Positions 9,847-21,304 of a stretch of 64,000 bases of DNA are shown one piece after another (the stretch's first letter is position 1; every line of letters starts with the position of its first letter). The stretch is from Niebla homalea (lineage: Eukaryota > Ascomycota > Lecanoromycetes > Lecanorales > Ramalinaceae), in NCBI GenBank assembly GCA_019925105.1, contig JAHGAU010000015.1, positions 434,001 to 498,000 of the forward strand. Direction: 5' to 3'. The notes beneath the pieces were generated by a model. It saw only the letters and a list, made by a program, of their open reading frames with translations, did not search any database and had not been told where the DNA came from. A program made the position numbers and the translations under genes.

Positions 9847-12137
9847 ATGGCCCGCAATAAGAGCCATGGCTATCGAACGTCTGTACCAGAGACCCGAAAG
9901 ATTATAATTGCTGTAGACTTGTAAGTGATACCTGTTTTGATGGAGCCGAGCCTGACGAAAGAAGTGGGACGACCTACTCAGGACTTGCTTGGGCACAAAC
10001 ACTCAAACCAGACCTCCAAGTACCAGTCATCCAGTGGCCTGATGCGACCTCTGGAGGTCTAGAAGGTGTCACAAATGACAAAGTGCCAACTGAAATTCGA
10101 TATGACGGCGATGACTATACGTGGGGATTCCAGATTCCTGAGTTCGGCCAGCGCCATCAGTGGTTCAAACTTGACCTAGACCCAATTCAGTCATCTCAAA
10201 CACGCGGCACGTCGGTTCTTGCGTCTCAATATCTCGACCCCATGGCGGCGCCTCCAAGCTATGATAAATCGGCAGAAAAGCTGGCGACGGATTATTTGAC
10301 GGCCTTACGCAAGCATGCTGAACTTGTTTTACGCAACAAGCTCCCCGCCAGCGCTTTTCTCTCGACTCCTATTGAGTATGTGGTAGGTCCTGTCCAAGTA
10401 GATGAAAATATGTGCTAGCACAATTGTATTGACTCGCGCCAGATTACCGTACCAGCGGTTTGGTCAGAGTCTGCTCAGTCTAAGACTCGCAAATGTGCCG
10501 AGCAGGCTGGAATGGGTCAGGGCCCTGCTTTACATATCATCTCGGAGCCTGAAGCTGCGGCAATGTATGCTCTGGACATCATGGATCCTCATAATATCAA
10601 GGTCGGCGACACTTTTGTGCTCTGCGACGCGGGTGGTGGCACAGTAGATTTGATCTCTTATAGAGTCAAATCTTTGAAGCCCACATTAAACATAGAGGAA
10701 GCCAGCCCGGGTAGCGGTATGCTCTGTGGCTCATCATTTCTTAATCGAATCTTTCAGAAATTCTTGGAAGATAGATTAAGTGTGCTGCCAGGATGGGACG
10801 AGGAGATTCTAGAAGAAGCGATGAAACGCTTCGAGATGGTCGTCAAACGCCAATTCCGTGGTACGTCCCACAATCTGTGTCTCTTTCTGGTGTCAATGGT
10901 TATCATCAACAAAAATTGTACCAACATGCTTAACGATGTACAGGTGGCCCACGGGAGGAGTTCTTGATTCCTGTCCCAGGCCTTTCTGACGACCACAATC
11001 TCGGGGTTCGACGTGGCCGCCTTACTGTGACTGGCGAGCAGGTCAGAAAGGTCTTTGAACCTGTGATCAAAGAAGTGCTAGACTTGATAGACAACCAGAT
11101 CGAGACCACGAAAGCACGAGCGGATGTCAAAGCTGTGCTACTTGTCGGCGGCTTCGGTCAAAATGCCTATCTCCGCGAACGTGTCCGTGCGTTAGTAGGG
11201 GGCATCGAAGTCATGCAGTCTCCTAATGGGTGAGCCCCTCTGGGCCAGGTCGAGGCCTGGTGCTAACTCCCGTAATATCTAGTTGGACTGCTGTCGTACG
11301 TGGAGCACTGATGAAAGGCCTAGCAACATCCTCTGCCTCGTTCGCGACCGTAGGGATAGGCTCTCGATGCGCGCGAAAATGCTATGGGGTCGCCGCCCAC
11401 TACGCATTCCGGTATGGTGAGGATGAGAGCCGCAAGTAAGACCCGGAACATCTAGCTTTAGCCTTATTTGGGGCTGACAGCGTTTTCAACCAAGATTCTG
11501 GAGTCCATGCGAGGGCGAATATCGTATAGTCAAAGTCGACTGGTTTGTTCGCAAGGTATTCGATAGCAGAACCCTTCGCGAAACGTCGCTGACTGAAATA
11601 AAGGGAGAAAAGATCACAGAGAACAGCCCTTTTCGGAGGGCATATCATCAAAAAATCCTGACTGGCTCATTCTTCGAGCACGAGGCAGCCGTTAGGGTAA
11701 GCCCCCTCTTTACTCTCTGCCTTGATCTGAACTTGATACGTTTAAGTTTTCCCTTGCTGCCAACATCGAATCTGGGAAGTAGGCTGACGCCTTTTGGCGC
11801 AATTAGATCCTATCCTGCAGCGACCCCAATAACACAGGAGCACCGGAGGATCCAAACCATGGTTGGTCACTCACTCAAACTTCCCTTTGGGCCATTCAAA
11901 AGTTCTTGGGCCAGCTAACAGGTGTCATTCCCAGCTGATAATACGCACCTAGTCAATGTTGTTGCTGATTTGTCTCGTATCCCAAGACACTTCATTGAAC
12001 AGAGACAGGGAGCAGACGGCAGGTTGTACAACGTTCTTACATTCGAGATCGAGATCACCTACTGCTCGGCGTTCACCAGATATGAACTGATTCATCAAGG
12101 CGTGAACTATGGAGCTGTGACTGCTGAGTACGTCTAG
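9847..12137 (+). CDS. Hsp70-like ATPase (HSPA12-type)
   Basis: Eight exons: 9847-9920, 9965-10382, 10443-10860, 10944-11229, 11283-11435, 11495-11696, 11807-11861 and 11935-12137. All have GT..AG borders and an open spliced frame, giving 602 residues. The actin-like ATPase fold is clear: phosphate-1 loop IIIAVDFGTTYSGLAWA (formed across intron 1), phosphate-2 LCDAGGGTVDLISY, and the adenosine motif VLLVGGFGQNAYLRERV. The usual fungal follow-on GWTAVVRGALMKGLA is formed across intron 4. The C-terminus is not a canonical substrate-binding domain with EEVD. It ends in a beta-rich segment (LYNVLTFEIEITYCSAF) as in HSPA12-like proteins, which are multicopy in filamentous fungi and mostly uncharacterised. 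A cytosolic ATPase or sensor role is inferred. Introns 5 and 6 each contain nearer AGs that would put the frame out; the sites chosen restore family motifs. Confidence 0.9.
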
Positions 12138-14278
12138 AGCCCTTTCTGGCGGAGGTGCTCAACAGAGTTTTCGCGAGGGCTGGTCGAAGCAGAATTAGGC
12201 ACAAGCCTAGGTCATGCGATATGGCTATGACGGAGCAGAGACACGTGCAATGCTTATCATGGAATGAAGATCTTGCTGCTAGATCATCTTCTTACACAGG
12301 TTATGAAAATTTGATCTATTGAGTTCCTTCTCGTGTTGCTAATGTCGCAGCGTATCTTCACACAGAAACAGTCATGTGCATCCATAAATTAAGTTGGTCT
12401 ATCTATACTGTACCATCTCGAGCCACTACCAATTCAATGCTCTTACAGAAAACACTACTGTTGGGAAGTTTGTGGAATAGTCCGGTGGCATTATATGACC
12501 TAAAACCTGCGCAATCGTAAAATATCTACCAGGACGGAGAAGAGAAGGAGGAACACAGGAATGATAAATCCAAGCCGAAGCTTGAATGAATATTCTTGTC
12601 TTACCTGAGCATCTGCTCGATCATGTACGTCCCACAGCAAATTATATCCTGGACCGAGTATCTCCCCTCTCTTCAGCATATTCGGGTACAGGAAGAGCCA
12701 ACTCCAAAGACAGAGGCACGCCCTGCATACATCCTATGTCTCCAAGAAAAGAAAAGCGCATTCACAGGTCATTTTCGTCGACACTGCTATACCCCATTCA
12801 ATGAAAATTGAGGAACAGATTACGGAGGCGTCTAGCACGTCTCGAAAACGTTTTCTTTCACTTACACTCACGTGTGGGGAGTTTCGCATCGCATGGAACA
12901 TTCGACAAGTCCGTTCGCATTATCCCCTTTTTCCGTAATGAAAGCATTGCCGACTCCGGGTCCCAACCATCTTCCCTCATGTCTCGGGAATTCCAAATCT
13001 GAAGAAGACGCGATATTGACTCCGCGTGATTTACTTGGCCACCTCCGCCCTTCGCTGAGGGAAGCCACAGGATGATCAACATCATTCCGTGTTCCTCTGT
13101 CTCCATTTTCTAGAATCTCAGATATGGGCTGGAGTCGGGCGATGCTAGAACGGGGCTGCTGCTTTTAGCTGGATCGACATGGTAAATTATCAAAAACCTG
13201 TAGTGTGGCATTATTGCGGCCTTCGCTTTACCAGAAAGTTGGGTGCACTTCCTGCTTTGACGCCTTCTACTACCAAGACCGCCTGAGGATCGCTGCAGTC
13301 AGTTCCATGATAAGCTTGGAAAGGCTGCAAGGCGCTAGTACATGATCAGAGAGACCTAAGGGAAGGGATCTCAAAGATGTTATCTCCACTATCAAGCCTG
13401 TCATCGGAAGTCGGGACCAGTACGTCTGGAAGAAGACTAAATGAGTGGTCCTTCAGGAGTATACAGTGTGCACACAACCTAGTGCATAGTCACTTGAACG
13501 GAAGCTAGTATCACTTTGAGTTCCGGCAGAGATCAGGTGGACGGAGTTCGATTCCACTTTTCGGCCTCTTATATAATGCTGGAAATTATGCGAGTCAAGC
13601 TATAACAAACAAGCGAGCGAACTTGACATGACACAACGCGGCTGCATTAAATCGAATGTCATGGCAGACTAATATGATAGGACTGGGGACTTACTGGATT
13701 GATACTGACGCATGTGGGTTTTAGCAACGGCATTGAATTAAGAGTCAGTCAGAACAGCAGGCATTACTCACAGATCCATTGATGTCTCTGAAATTTCATA
13801 TTGTCAAACGCGATATTGATATCACGTTTTTATTCTAGTCCTTATGTTCCACTGGCGTTTCTCCAAGTTCGAAAACTATTTCATATGGTCAAACCATGAT
13901 GATTCCGCGTTTCTGCTTTTGGCATCACCACTGTCCCATTGAGTCTCATAGGGCCGATATTCGCTGTGTTGTTTATATGTGTGATAGGTTCAACATAGAT
14001 ACCAAAAGTCTGATACGCTATGGGCGTTACAGGTTTCATTTTAAAGAGCATTTTGTTCTATTAGAACGACTCAAAAGTCCTTAAAGCGCTGACAAGACAC
14101 CTAACACAAAGTATACCTGATATTCCTATGATTGTGACCCCATCAGCTAAGGCTCAATCAGCCTTACAATTATTCATCGCTTTGATAGCACGCCGATCAA
14201 CGGAGAAAGTATAATCGCCGTATTGTCAAAACGCCAGGGATGAGCCAAAGGAAATATGATACGTAGTGGGGCAAAATA
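12138..14278. other. 2.1-kb gap between convergent genes
   Basis: This lies between the 3' ends of the Hsp70-like and F-box genes, so it should contain mainly terminators. The part from about 13,560 to 14,200 is AT-rich with many short T/A runs, and a TATATAA occurs near 13,570, but no convincing coding stretch follows it. The short frames at 12,586-13,106 overlap on both strands and have no family resemblance. I see nothing I can name. Confidence 0.5.
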
Positions 14279-15064
14279 TCATCCGGATTTGCCCAACTCC
14301 TCCAATGTGAGAAATCTAAGGGCTGCTGAGTTATATTTGTCGCGTAAATCCTCCAGCCTGACGTCCTTGAGGCCTGCGTAGGAAATGCAAGAAGAACCTT
14401 CACCCATCTTCGAGAACGGTGAAGCTCTGAACACAGAGTTTGAGCGGTGCCACATATCAAGGATGATGAAGGTGGGCCAGTCAAAGTACAAGTCCCCGTG
14501 ACCCTGCTCACCTGTAAGTAGCATCCACAGACCGAGGAGGGCCATCAGGCTATCGGCCTTAGGTTTGAACTTTTTCACGAAAGCCACTCTTTCCTGCTTA
14601 GACAAGATTGCCATGGTGCACAGATTGCAGACAGCACGCTGACAGCGCATTTGTGTTTCCCGTGATGTAATCGGGTGCAGCTCCGAGGGTGGATTCAAGC
14701 TGTTCAAGGGAGTCTCCCTGAGAAGATGATCTGGCCCTTGATGCAATTTCGGAAGCTGGCTGATCGGTTCCGTGCAAATCATGCGTGCCAAGCGGTGGAG
14801 CTTGACGAGGTCTTTAGCGGCACGTACTTTCAGCTCCGGTGAGGAGACTTGAGCATTGAATTTCATAAGTGACTGGCTGCCGTCCTTCTGGTATGAATGA
14901 TGTTGAAGGAGATTTCGGTAGATGTCCACCATGTATGTCGCCCAGATGTTGTGAAGTGACTGCGATACCCGTCCTAGGGCGAAGATGGTCCGCAAGTCGT
15001 CGACGCTGTAGAAGATGTCAAGCTTGACCTCCGTCGGAAGGCTTTCCAGATTTGATTGTCTCAT
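14279..15064 (-). CDS. F-box domain protein
   Basis: Single-exon minus-strand gene. I start it at the ATG at 15064 rather than 15169 because the F-box then begins at once, as in most fungal F-box proteins (261 residues). Residues 5-40 carry the F-box signature SLPTEVKLDIFYSVDDLRT followed by ALGRVSQSLHNIW. The rest contains CNLCTMAILSKQERVAFVKKF and an acidic-aromatic segment (GDLYFDWPTFIILDMWH) typical of the single-copy F-box proteins abundant in Pezizomycotina. The expected role is substrate adaptor of an SCF ubiquitin ligase through Skp1, with the substrate unknown. It is divergent from the SGNH hydrolase gene. Confidence 0.8.
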   Translation of the reverse strand: MRQSNLESLPTEVKLDIFYSVDDLRTIFALGRVSQSLHNIWATYMVDIYRNLLQHHSYQKDGSQSLMKFNAQVSSPELKVRAAKDLVKLHRLARMICTEPISQLPKLHQGPDHLLRETPLNSLNPPSELHPITSRETQMRCQRAVCNLCTMAILSKQERVAFVKKFKPKADSLMALLGLWMLLTGEQGHGDLYFDWPTFIILDMWHRSNSVFRASPFSKMGEGSSCISYAGLKDVRLEDLRDKYNSAALRFLTLEELGKSG

Positions 15065-15833
15065 GGTGACGTTGAGGAATAAGTCTGATGGGTGCAAATG
15101 TCTTTGATCCCTAAAAGACCGAGCTTGAAGTGGTACAAGTTCGAAGTTGGTGGCTTGGCACCTGATCACAAAAATGAAAAGATGATGTCTCGTGAGTTGT
15201 GAGCCCCGCCAGCCAAATCCAGCCTGGCCTTTCTTTCCTGCGATGGCGGATGGATGAAAGGATGTAGGTATAGGTATGATTTAATGGCCATGGGTTATTT
15301 GACAAGGCTAGAAATTTCTGTGACACGCGAAGCATTTCGAAAATGTGACAATAAGCAAAATGTGTGCTGGTGTAAGGCTGAAGCTTCTTCCCTGAATGGG
15401 CACTTCAATCAAAGCATATTTGCAACCTGTCTCATTCCATTCTAATAAAGAACAAATTCTATCACTTCCGCAAATCAAACACTAAACCTCAGATTCTGTG
15501 GAGCATTTCGACCATGTCAACGACCGTGTCAGATCGTGCTAGTCAACCCCTTTTCCGTCTTGTGTCATGGAAGACTGCCGCGAACCGCATCGATGTTTGA
15601 AGGGTTGACAGCTACGACACCGCAAATATAGCCAAACACAAATAATAATGAAATCCTGAGGCTTTCAAAGGAAATAACGCGCTAGACAAGGACCTTGCAC
15701 GTGACATTAATATAAAAAATCAAAATGCGTCATACATTTATGTATCCGGAACGAAACGCATCTGGGCCACATCAGGTTCATATTCTAAGTACCCCACAAA
15801 GTGTTGGCAGCGATCCTCCACAGCTTAACTATT
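15065..15833. promoter_or_regulatory. divergent promoter, F-box / SGNH hydrolase
   Basis: An AT-rich gap of 769 bases (notably 15,420-15,730) between two outward-facing start codons. It presumably holds both promoters. I could not assign specific sites with confidence. Confidence 0.45.
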
Positions 15834-16487
15834 ATGACCAGTTCAGTGACGCAAATGGATCATGCCATACCGTCCTCGCTCCGCATCCTGTGCTTCGGCG
15901 CTTCAATCACAGAGGGCTTCCATAACTTCGGCCTATCACACCACCCCTATGCAATCCGCCTCGAGGAACATCTCAGCCAATCACTCCCCTCCAGTGCTTT
16001 CATTGAGATTGAGATCGATGGTCTCTCCGGCGACAGCGTGATTGACGGCGAATATTCCGACCGCCTTGAGCCGAGATGTAAGACCGAGAAATACGATTGG
16101 ATCATTATTCAAGGAGGAGGAAATGATTTAGGCTTTGCGAGAACGCCGCAGGATATATACCAGGAGTTGCAAAAGATCTGGAAGATAGCACTGGGCACGG
16201 GGGCGAAGGTACTGGCCTTGACAGTCACCGAGACGTCAGATCGAAGCAAAGCAGGAAGAGCGAGGTATTCCATGCTCAACGAGCTTGTGAGGCAGCACAG
16301 AGAGGATAGCTTCTATGTTGCCGATGTCGAGCGGGCGATTCCTTGGCCAAACGAAGAGAAAGAGCAAAAGAGAATCTGGGATGATGGGTTACATTTCACA
16401 AAAGCAGGGTACGATATGATGGGTGATGCGATTGCTCAACGGCTGTTGGAGATCTTACTAGGAAATATGCCGACAGCCAAAATTTGA
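15834..16487 (+). CDS. SGNH/GDSL-type hydrolase
   Basis: Single exon, 217 residues from the ATG at 15834. The SGNH blocks are in order: block I LRILCFGASITEGFHNFG (nucleophile Ser, with GASIT in place of GDSL), a Gly in the DGLSGDSV segment (block II), block III IIIQGGGNDLGF (Asn), and block V WDDGLHFTKAGYDMMG with the catalytic Asp and His. There is no signal peptide, so it is probably intracellular. Relatives include esterases, lipases and acetylhydrolases (COG2755-type), and the substrate cannot be told from sequence. The ATG at 15801, eleven codons upstream, is an alternative start but adds no family-like sequence. Confidence 0.88.
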   Translation: MTSSVTQMDHAIPSSLRILCFGASITEGFHNFGLSHHPYAIRLEEHLSQSLPSSAFIEIEIDGLSGDSVIDGEYSDRLEPRCKTEKYDWIIIQGGGNDLGFARTPQDIYQELQKIWKIALGTGAKVLALTVTETSDRSKAGRARYSMLNELVRQHREDSFYVADVERAIPWPNEEKEQKRIWDDGLHFTKAGYDMMGDAIAQRLLEILLGNMPTAKI

Positions 16488-17672
16488 AAACGTGTCTGAA
16501 GGAATGGAAGTTTTGACCCTTCCAGCCGACAACGAACAAACGTAAGATACGGATATCTGAACACGTTTGACAACTTCAAACCCAAAAATCACCGTGGGAC
16601 ATCTACCACTTCTTACAGGTCTTAGGATATTCAGGATCACGGATGAGCCCTAGACGGCTGAAGCCTACCAAAAACATATTACCCACGGATATGATCAGCG
16701 TGGGGCTCGTGCTCGACAAGAAATTCTCTACTACCGCTCGCTTTTTATGAAGTATCAAAAGTGAAGATTGGTGCTCAGGCCATGAGCTCGCGGTCTTTCG
16801 CTCCTCTGGTGGCTCAGCAATACGTTCATCGTCGCTGTGGACGTTGACAATCACCTGGCCACCACGTCAATAATGCTTGCCTGAGCTCGATCTCGCAGAT
16901 TTGACGGATGACAAGTTTAGCCAATTCATGGGTCCAAGGAAGCTCACGTGCCGCTCAATACTTGAGACGGGTGGTCCAGCCTGCTGCAGCGGGCTCGTGT
17001 TACATGTCAGCGGTTTCGTGATTCTTCATCACAACCTACGTGCGCTGAACTTAGGAAGATATGGCGTCAAATATGTAAACACATACGTATCGCCACCACC
17101 GTGCCAAGAAGAGGTCGAGACTTGAAGATGTACCCCCTGAAAATAGTGAACTTTAACAACAAGCAGCCCAGATTCTCACATAGCAGGACACATTTGAGGC
17201 ACTCCGAAGCAAATGAAAATGCTCCACACGCTCTGTCCTGTTATACACATCGTGTGCACGATCCGCCCTTTGTTTTTGAGGAAATCTCTAATGGGGACTC
17301 AACATTGACAGCATTGACTGCATGTCTGTGGAGTTGTGCTTCATGAGACAGTCTCTGGCGCAACTACAGACGCCACAGTCTACTATACTCCGAGCAACTC
17401 CGACTGCACATGGCCACCGCACACGTACATATGCCATTGGCGATCGCTATCAGACCATTTTCGCTTCCATCAGACCAAAAAGAATCAAATCCTCAAAAGC
17501 AACCGGCCTTACTCCTGGCCCTTTTCACTATCAAAGTCTATCATACCACTCGCCATCCTCCTCCCATGCTGTCCCTTTCCCCCCTTCACCACCCTCGCTG
17601 CCCCTAACTAATCCCAACACCAACGCCTTCCACCCCCACATCAACTATCCCCTCACCTCCAACCCCCAACCC

Positions 17673-17762
17673 ATGGCCGCCCCTCCAGAGGCCTCGACCT
17701 GCTCCCGTCCCACTTCCATGAAACAGCGGGACGCCAACAGCGCGGCGCTGATGGGTGGATGA
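17673..17762 (+). CDS. candidate 29-residue ORF or first exon
   Basis: A short ORF with biased fungal codons (GCC, TCC, GAC, AAC, AGC) begins at an ATG in good context (CAACCCATGGCC) right after a CT-rich tract. The peptide has one Cys and ends in RDANSAALMGG. It could be a complete micropeptide or the first exon of a gene whose next exon I cannot fix. A coding-like frame follows at about 17,840-17,985 (including GDSARWDANVFELNQARN), but no convincing splice joins the two. No family recognised. Confidence 0.3.
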   Translation: MAAPPEASTCSRPTSMKQRDANSAALMGG

Positions 17763-18980
17763 AGCTGCTCCCAATCTTGCTATCACACACAATTGACTAC
17801 CCTTTTTTTTAATCGTTTTTTATTCGGCGTGCTATCCTACAAAGGAGGTGGCAAAGGCGATTCGGCTAGATGGGACGCCAACGTTTTCGAACTGAATCAG
17901 GCGCGAAATGCAACGGAGGGGCGGGCAATGGGACACGCAGCCCGTGGGAGAGGTAATGATGATGATGATGACAGCCACCGAATCTGAATCAATCGTAAAA
18001 GGAGAATGAGGATACGTGATGCCAGGAGGTAGAGAAAGATCAGGTTAGGAAAGAAACAAAGGGGGGGGCAAACGCTCGTAGGTATGAAGGAAGGGACTGG
18101 ATTGGGCTTTCCAGCCTGACAACGGCGGGACAGATGCGTTGGGAAAGCTTTTTGATGGGCGAAAGGGGGGCTGGCAACGCGGGCTTGATGTTTTGAATGA
18201 TCCTCCTCCTGGTGGCCGTTCGTTGATACCATATATATCAGGCATCGACGTTGCGGGTTCAATGTGGCATGATTGCACCGAATTCTTGAGGGCGAAGAGT
18301 TTTGTTGCGGGAAGTACTATTGTCAATGATATATAGAACGAGACTCGGGGCAACGATCTTGGAATGGAATGTGTAGGCAGCAATTTCTTCCACGGATGAA
18401 ATGTAGTTAAGGTTGCGGACCAAATTTTTAAATTCTAAGATCTTACATTATCTTGAGGCAGGCAAGGGGCGGAGGTTTATACCTGACTTATATATAGAAG
18501 GACTATAAGCCTGCACAAGGTAAGTAAGGGGCAGAAATATGGCGCTTGAGTATTAACACAGGTATAACCTGTGCGAACCCAATTGACTGTTTTCAAGCCT
18601 ACATTGCTACTTTACAGTTACTCCTGCATCTCTGCGCTCACTATATAGAGGTTTTTCGCCTCTGGGATCGCGGGTGGATATCGGTAACCACTACTGCGAT
18701 CCTTTTCCCCAGGCCGGCCTTGGTGCTTCGCCTGGTATTTGTCTTCTCTTCCTTCCCCCTCTGCCAGATCTTTCTGCGGCAGTCCTCGCATCTCCTCTCA
18801 TCTCCCATTGAATTCGCGTCTTGATCGCTTCTTGTGCGACCGATGCCTCGATGAAAACTTGGCGGGAGGTGGAGGACCGGTCCGAGCGTGGAATGCATTG
18901 GGTGCTCATCGGTCTGGTCTTGATGTAGCGGGATGATCTGTGATAGTGTTCACCTTTCGTCGCCCTGACCTCGCCCTAGC

Positions 18981-19080
18981 TCTTCGAAAGCGTGTAAATG
19001 TTCTCGAGACCATGCGGTTGCTTTCGAGAGCATAGCTTTGCTCTCGAAGGCATGACCGTGCACTCGAAAGTACACCCTTG
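18981..19080. repeat. degenerate 20-bp tandem repeat, five units
   Basis: Five consecutive 20-base units with a TCGAaAG/TCGAgAG-like core near the start and TTG/TG at the end: 18981-19000, 19001-19020, 19021-19040, 19041-19060 and 19061-19080. For example, CTTTCGAGAGCATAGCTTTG is followed by CTCTCGAAGGCATGACCGTG. A decayed sixth unit may start at 19081. It lies just past the 3' end of the TBL1-like gene. Confidence 0.7.
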
Positions 19081-19205
19081 CTCTTCATAGCAGATGCCCT
19101 CCGTGCTCGAAGCCCTTTGACTGGACAAGGGATCCGCAATCAATCTCGCAGCTCGCTGTGGTAGGACCTTATTCAAAACCCAATTTGTAGCTGTCTTGTA
19201 GGGTC

Positions 19206-21304
19206 TCACGACGGTAAGGTGATAATGGCGACCTGCGTATGATTAGTAAGTGCAACAGATTAGACGGAGTGCCTGTGCTCACCTGATTTCCTACCCCAAG
19301 CGCAATTCGGTTGCCCTCAAAATCCCAATCCAGTGAGACGCCAGGCTCGCTTATGCCATCTTCCGTAGCATCATCACCAATGCCACTGTCCCTGTCGGCG
19401 CTGTGGCCATTCGTAAGAGCAGGCTTTGCAGGTCTGCCCAAATCTCTCTTCCAACTTGCAATGGGGACTTTGCCCTCCTTGGGATCCCAGATCAATACTT
19501 TACTTTGGTTTGCAGCTGCAAGTAGTCCACCGTCTGGACTGAATTTGACGGCCAAAGGCGGTACGTCTTGGCCAAAAATCATTGTACGAAGCGGAATTGT
19601 ATCAGTAAAGCATTTTACAGTCCCATCTAGCGAGGAAGTGGCCGTGCGCGTGCTGATCTGCGGATGGCCAAGGCTGGAGTGATGCGCAATGGCTGTGATG
19701 GCGTCTGCGTGGACGCGCTGATAGTAAGAAAGATCGCCATTCGACTCAAGTTCAATGAAATGACCAGCTTCCTCATCAAATACCATGAGGGTATCACTGG
19801 AGGGAACGTGGTTGACGTGCGTCCAATTACTGCCGGTAATTCGGGGATCCGCCTTGTGCGCCCATGTGAAACCCTGCTGGGCAAAGACGTCCCATCGGCC
19901 AATGGCGCCGTCGCCGCATACGGTTATAGTGGTTGGGCCTGTCCATCTGGCGTCGGCAATGATCTTCTCGCACTGTATTGGAGGCAGCGGCTGCGAGGTA
20001 TTCATGTCCCATACAACCAAGGAGCTCTTGCCGTCGCCTGACGAAGTCACACCAAGAAGCAATGATCCAGCTTCGTTCCAGCGTAATTTGATGACCATTT
20101 CTTGGCCAGCCGAGAGGTCATCCGACGCTTTACCTGTGTCCGTCCAGGTAGAGACCGTCCCCGTCAATTCGGACGCATCGGAGCGCGTAGCGACGGCAAG
20201 AAGTCTACCATCAGGACTCCATGCCATGGATGTGACAAGTAGGTCGTCCGAAGTCTGCAGTATGTCCCGATAAGATCTGTCGTTGTACTGATCGGCAAGA
20301 GCTGCCTCTTTCGTAACGTTCCAAAGGCGGCATAGCGCATCTCCGCCGCTTGCCAATATGGAATTTTGGGGGTTCCATGTCGTATGCATGATGTTGTGCT
20401 TTGCGGGCAAGGTCAGTAAAGAAGTGTTGGAAGTTAGATCATTGACATTGTCGCTTTGAATGCCCACACTCTGGCCATCTGTGAGGGTCAAGATAGGTTG
20501 CGCATTTTGAGGCTCATCGGGTTCATCGTCAATGTCCATACCATTGACGACGTTGACCTCGTCCCCGCCAGAGTAGGTAGCAGCCGTATGGGAACTTTGG
20601 GACTCGTGCAATTCGTGGCCGTATCCATTCTGCTCAATTTGCATGACGTCGGCTTGGGTTGGTTCGTGCTCATTGTTGAGGCGACTGCGCTTAGCAGCAG
20701 GCTCTGCTGGATTGAAATCGAGAGCAAGTCCATTGATGTCCGGTTCTCGAGTCTTTTTGCGACTCGGTTGGAGATCTTGTTGAATCAATTGTCTGCTGGG
20801 CTGGAAGTCATCGTCGTGGAATGCGCCTCGGCCATTTTCGGTGCCGAAGTATAGCGTGGCGGCGGAAATACCATCGTCCACGGCAGACTAGATGACTCCA
20901 TCAATGATGAAGGAGAGGTGAGAAAAGAGCAAGACAAACCTTGTTTTGACCATCTTCAATTTGATGATACTTTAAACCTTTTTGGATCAGTGCAACAAGA
21001 GCTCGTCGATCGATTTGTCGTGAGAAAGGCAGAGACTGTGGATCTCTTTCTCGCATCCAATGTTGTTGCAGTTTTACGGCAGCATGGCCGTAGCCTACCA
21101 TTAGATGAATAAATTGACACAATGTGGCTTGCAATGTGTGTCGATAGCATACCTGATTCTTGTAGATACCTTTGAAGTGTGACTTGGTTAACATGATGAT
21201 GCTGTTTCGAGGCCTGTTTCAGGCGAACAAGTTGGGACAGATTTGATCACACACCTCCAGATTAGATAATTCACATGATCCGACGTCAAGGCGCCTTCAG
21301 CCAT
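19206..21304 (-). CDS. LisH/WD40 protein, TBL1/Sif2-like
   Basis: Minus-strand gene with five exons: 21304-21255 (50 nt), 21169-21153 (17 nt), 21094-20940, 20887-19283 and 19232-19206 (27 nt), giving 617 residues. The splices rebuild the LisH motif (LTSDHVNYLIW, RYLQESG, YGHAAVKLQQHW), which needs the micro-exon. Residues 75-180 are acidic and disordered with a basic KRSR patch. WD40 repeats fill the rest (TTWNPQNSILASGGDALCRLWNV, SMAWSPDGRLLAVATRSD, VKFSPDGGLLAAANQSKVLIWD). The last exon restores the closing strand NQVAIITLPS. The architecture is that of TBL1/TBL1XR1 and yeast Sif2, the WD40 subunit of the Set3/HDAC3-type deacetylase complex, so a nuclear corepressor role is expected. It is divergent from the TMEM115-like gene. 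Confidence 0.92.

Larger units (their letters stand above)
16488..19205. other. 2.7-kb gap between convergent genes
   Basis: Both flanking genes point into this gap, yet it contains promoter-like features. A CT-rich tract (about 17,540-17,670) leads into a good-context ATG at 17673. A G-rich stretch follows (17,830-18,240), with poly-T runs at about 17,800-17,820. TATATA-rich spots lie near 18,230, 18,330 and 18,490, and there is a tandem repeat at 18,981-19,080. A small unmodelled gene is plausible, but only the 17673 ORF can be pointed to. Confidence 0.5.

Noticed and set aside
13500..13580. B-box-like GAGTTCGATTCC with a TATATAA nearby
   Set aside because: No A box, no acceptor stem, and the T-arm loop would be 11 bases instead of 7.
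19311..20854. Several plus-strand frames of over 100 codons opposite the TBL1-like gene
   Set aside because: Shadows of the minus-strand WD40 coding sequence.
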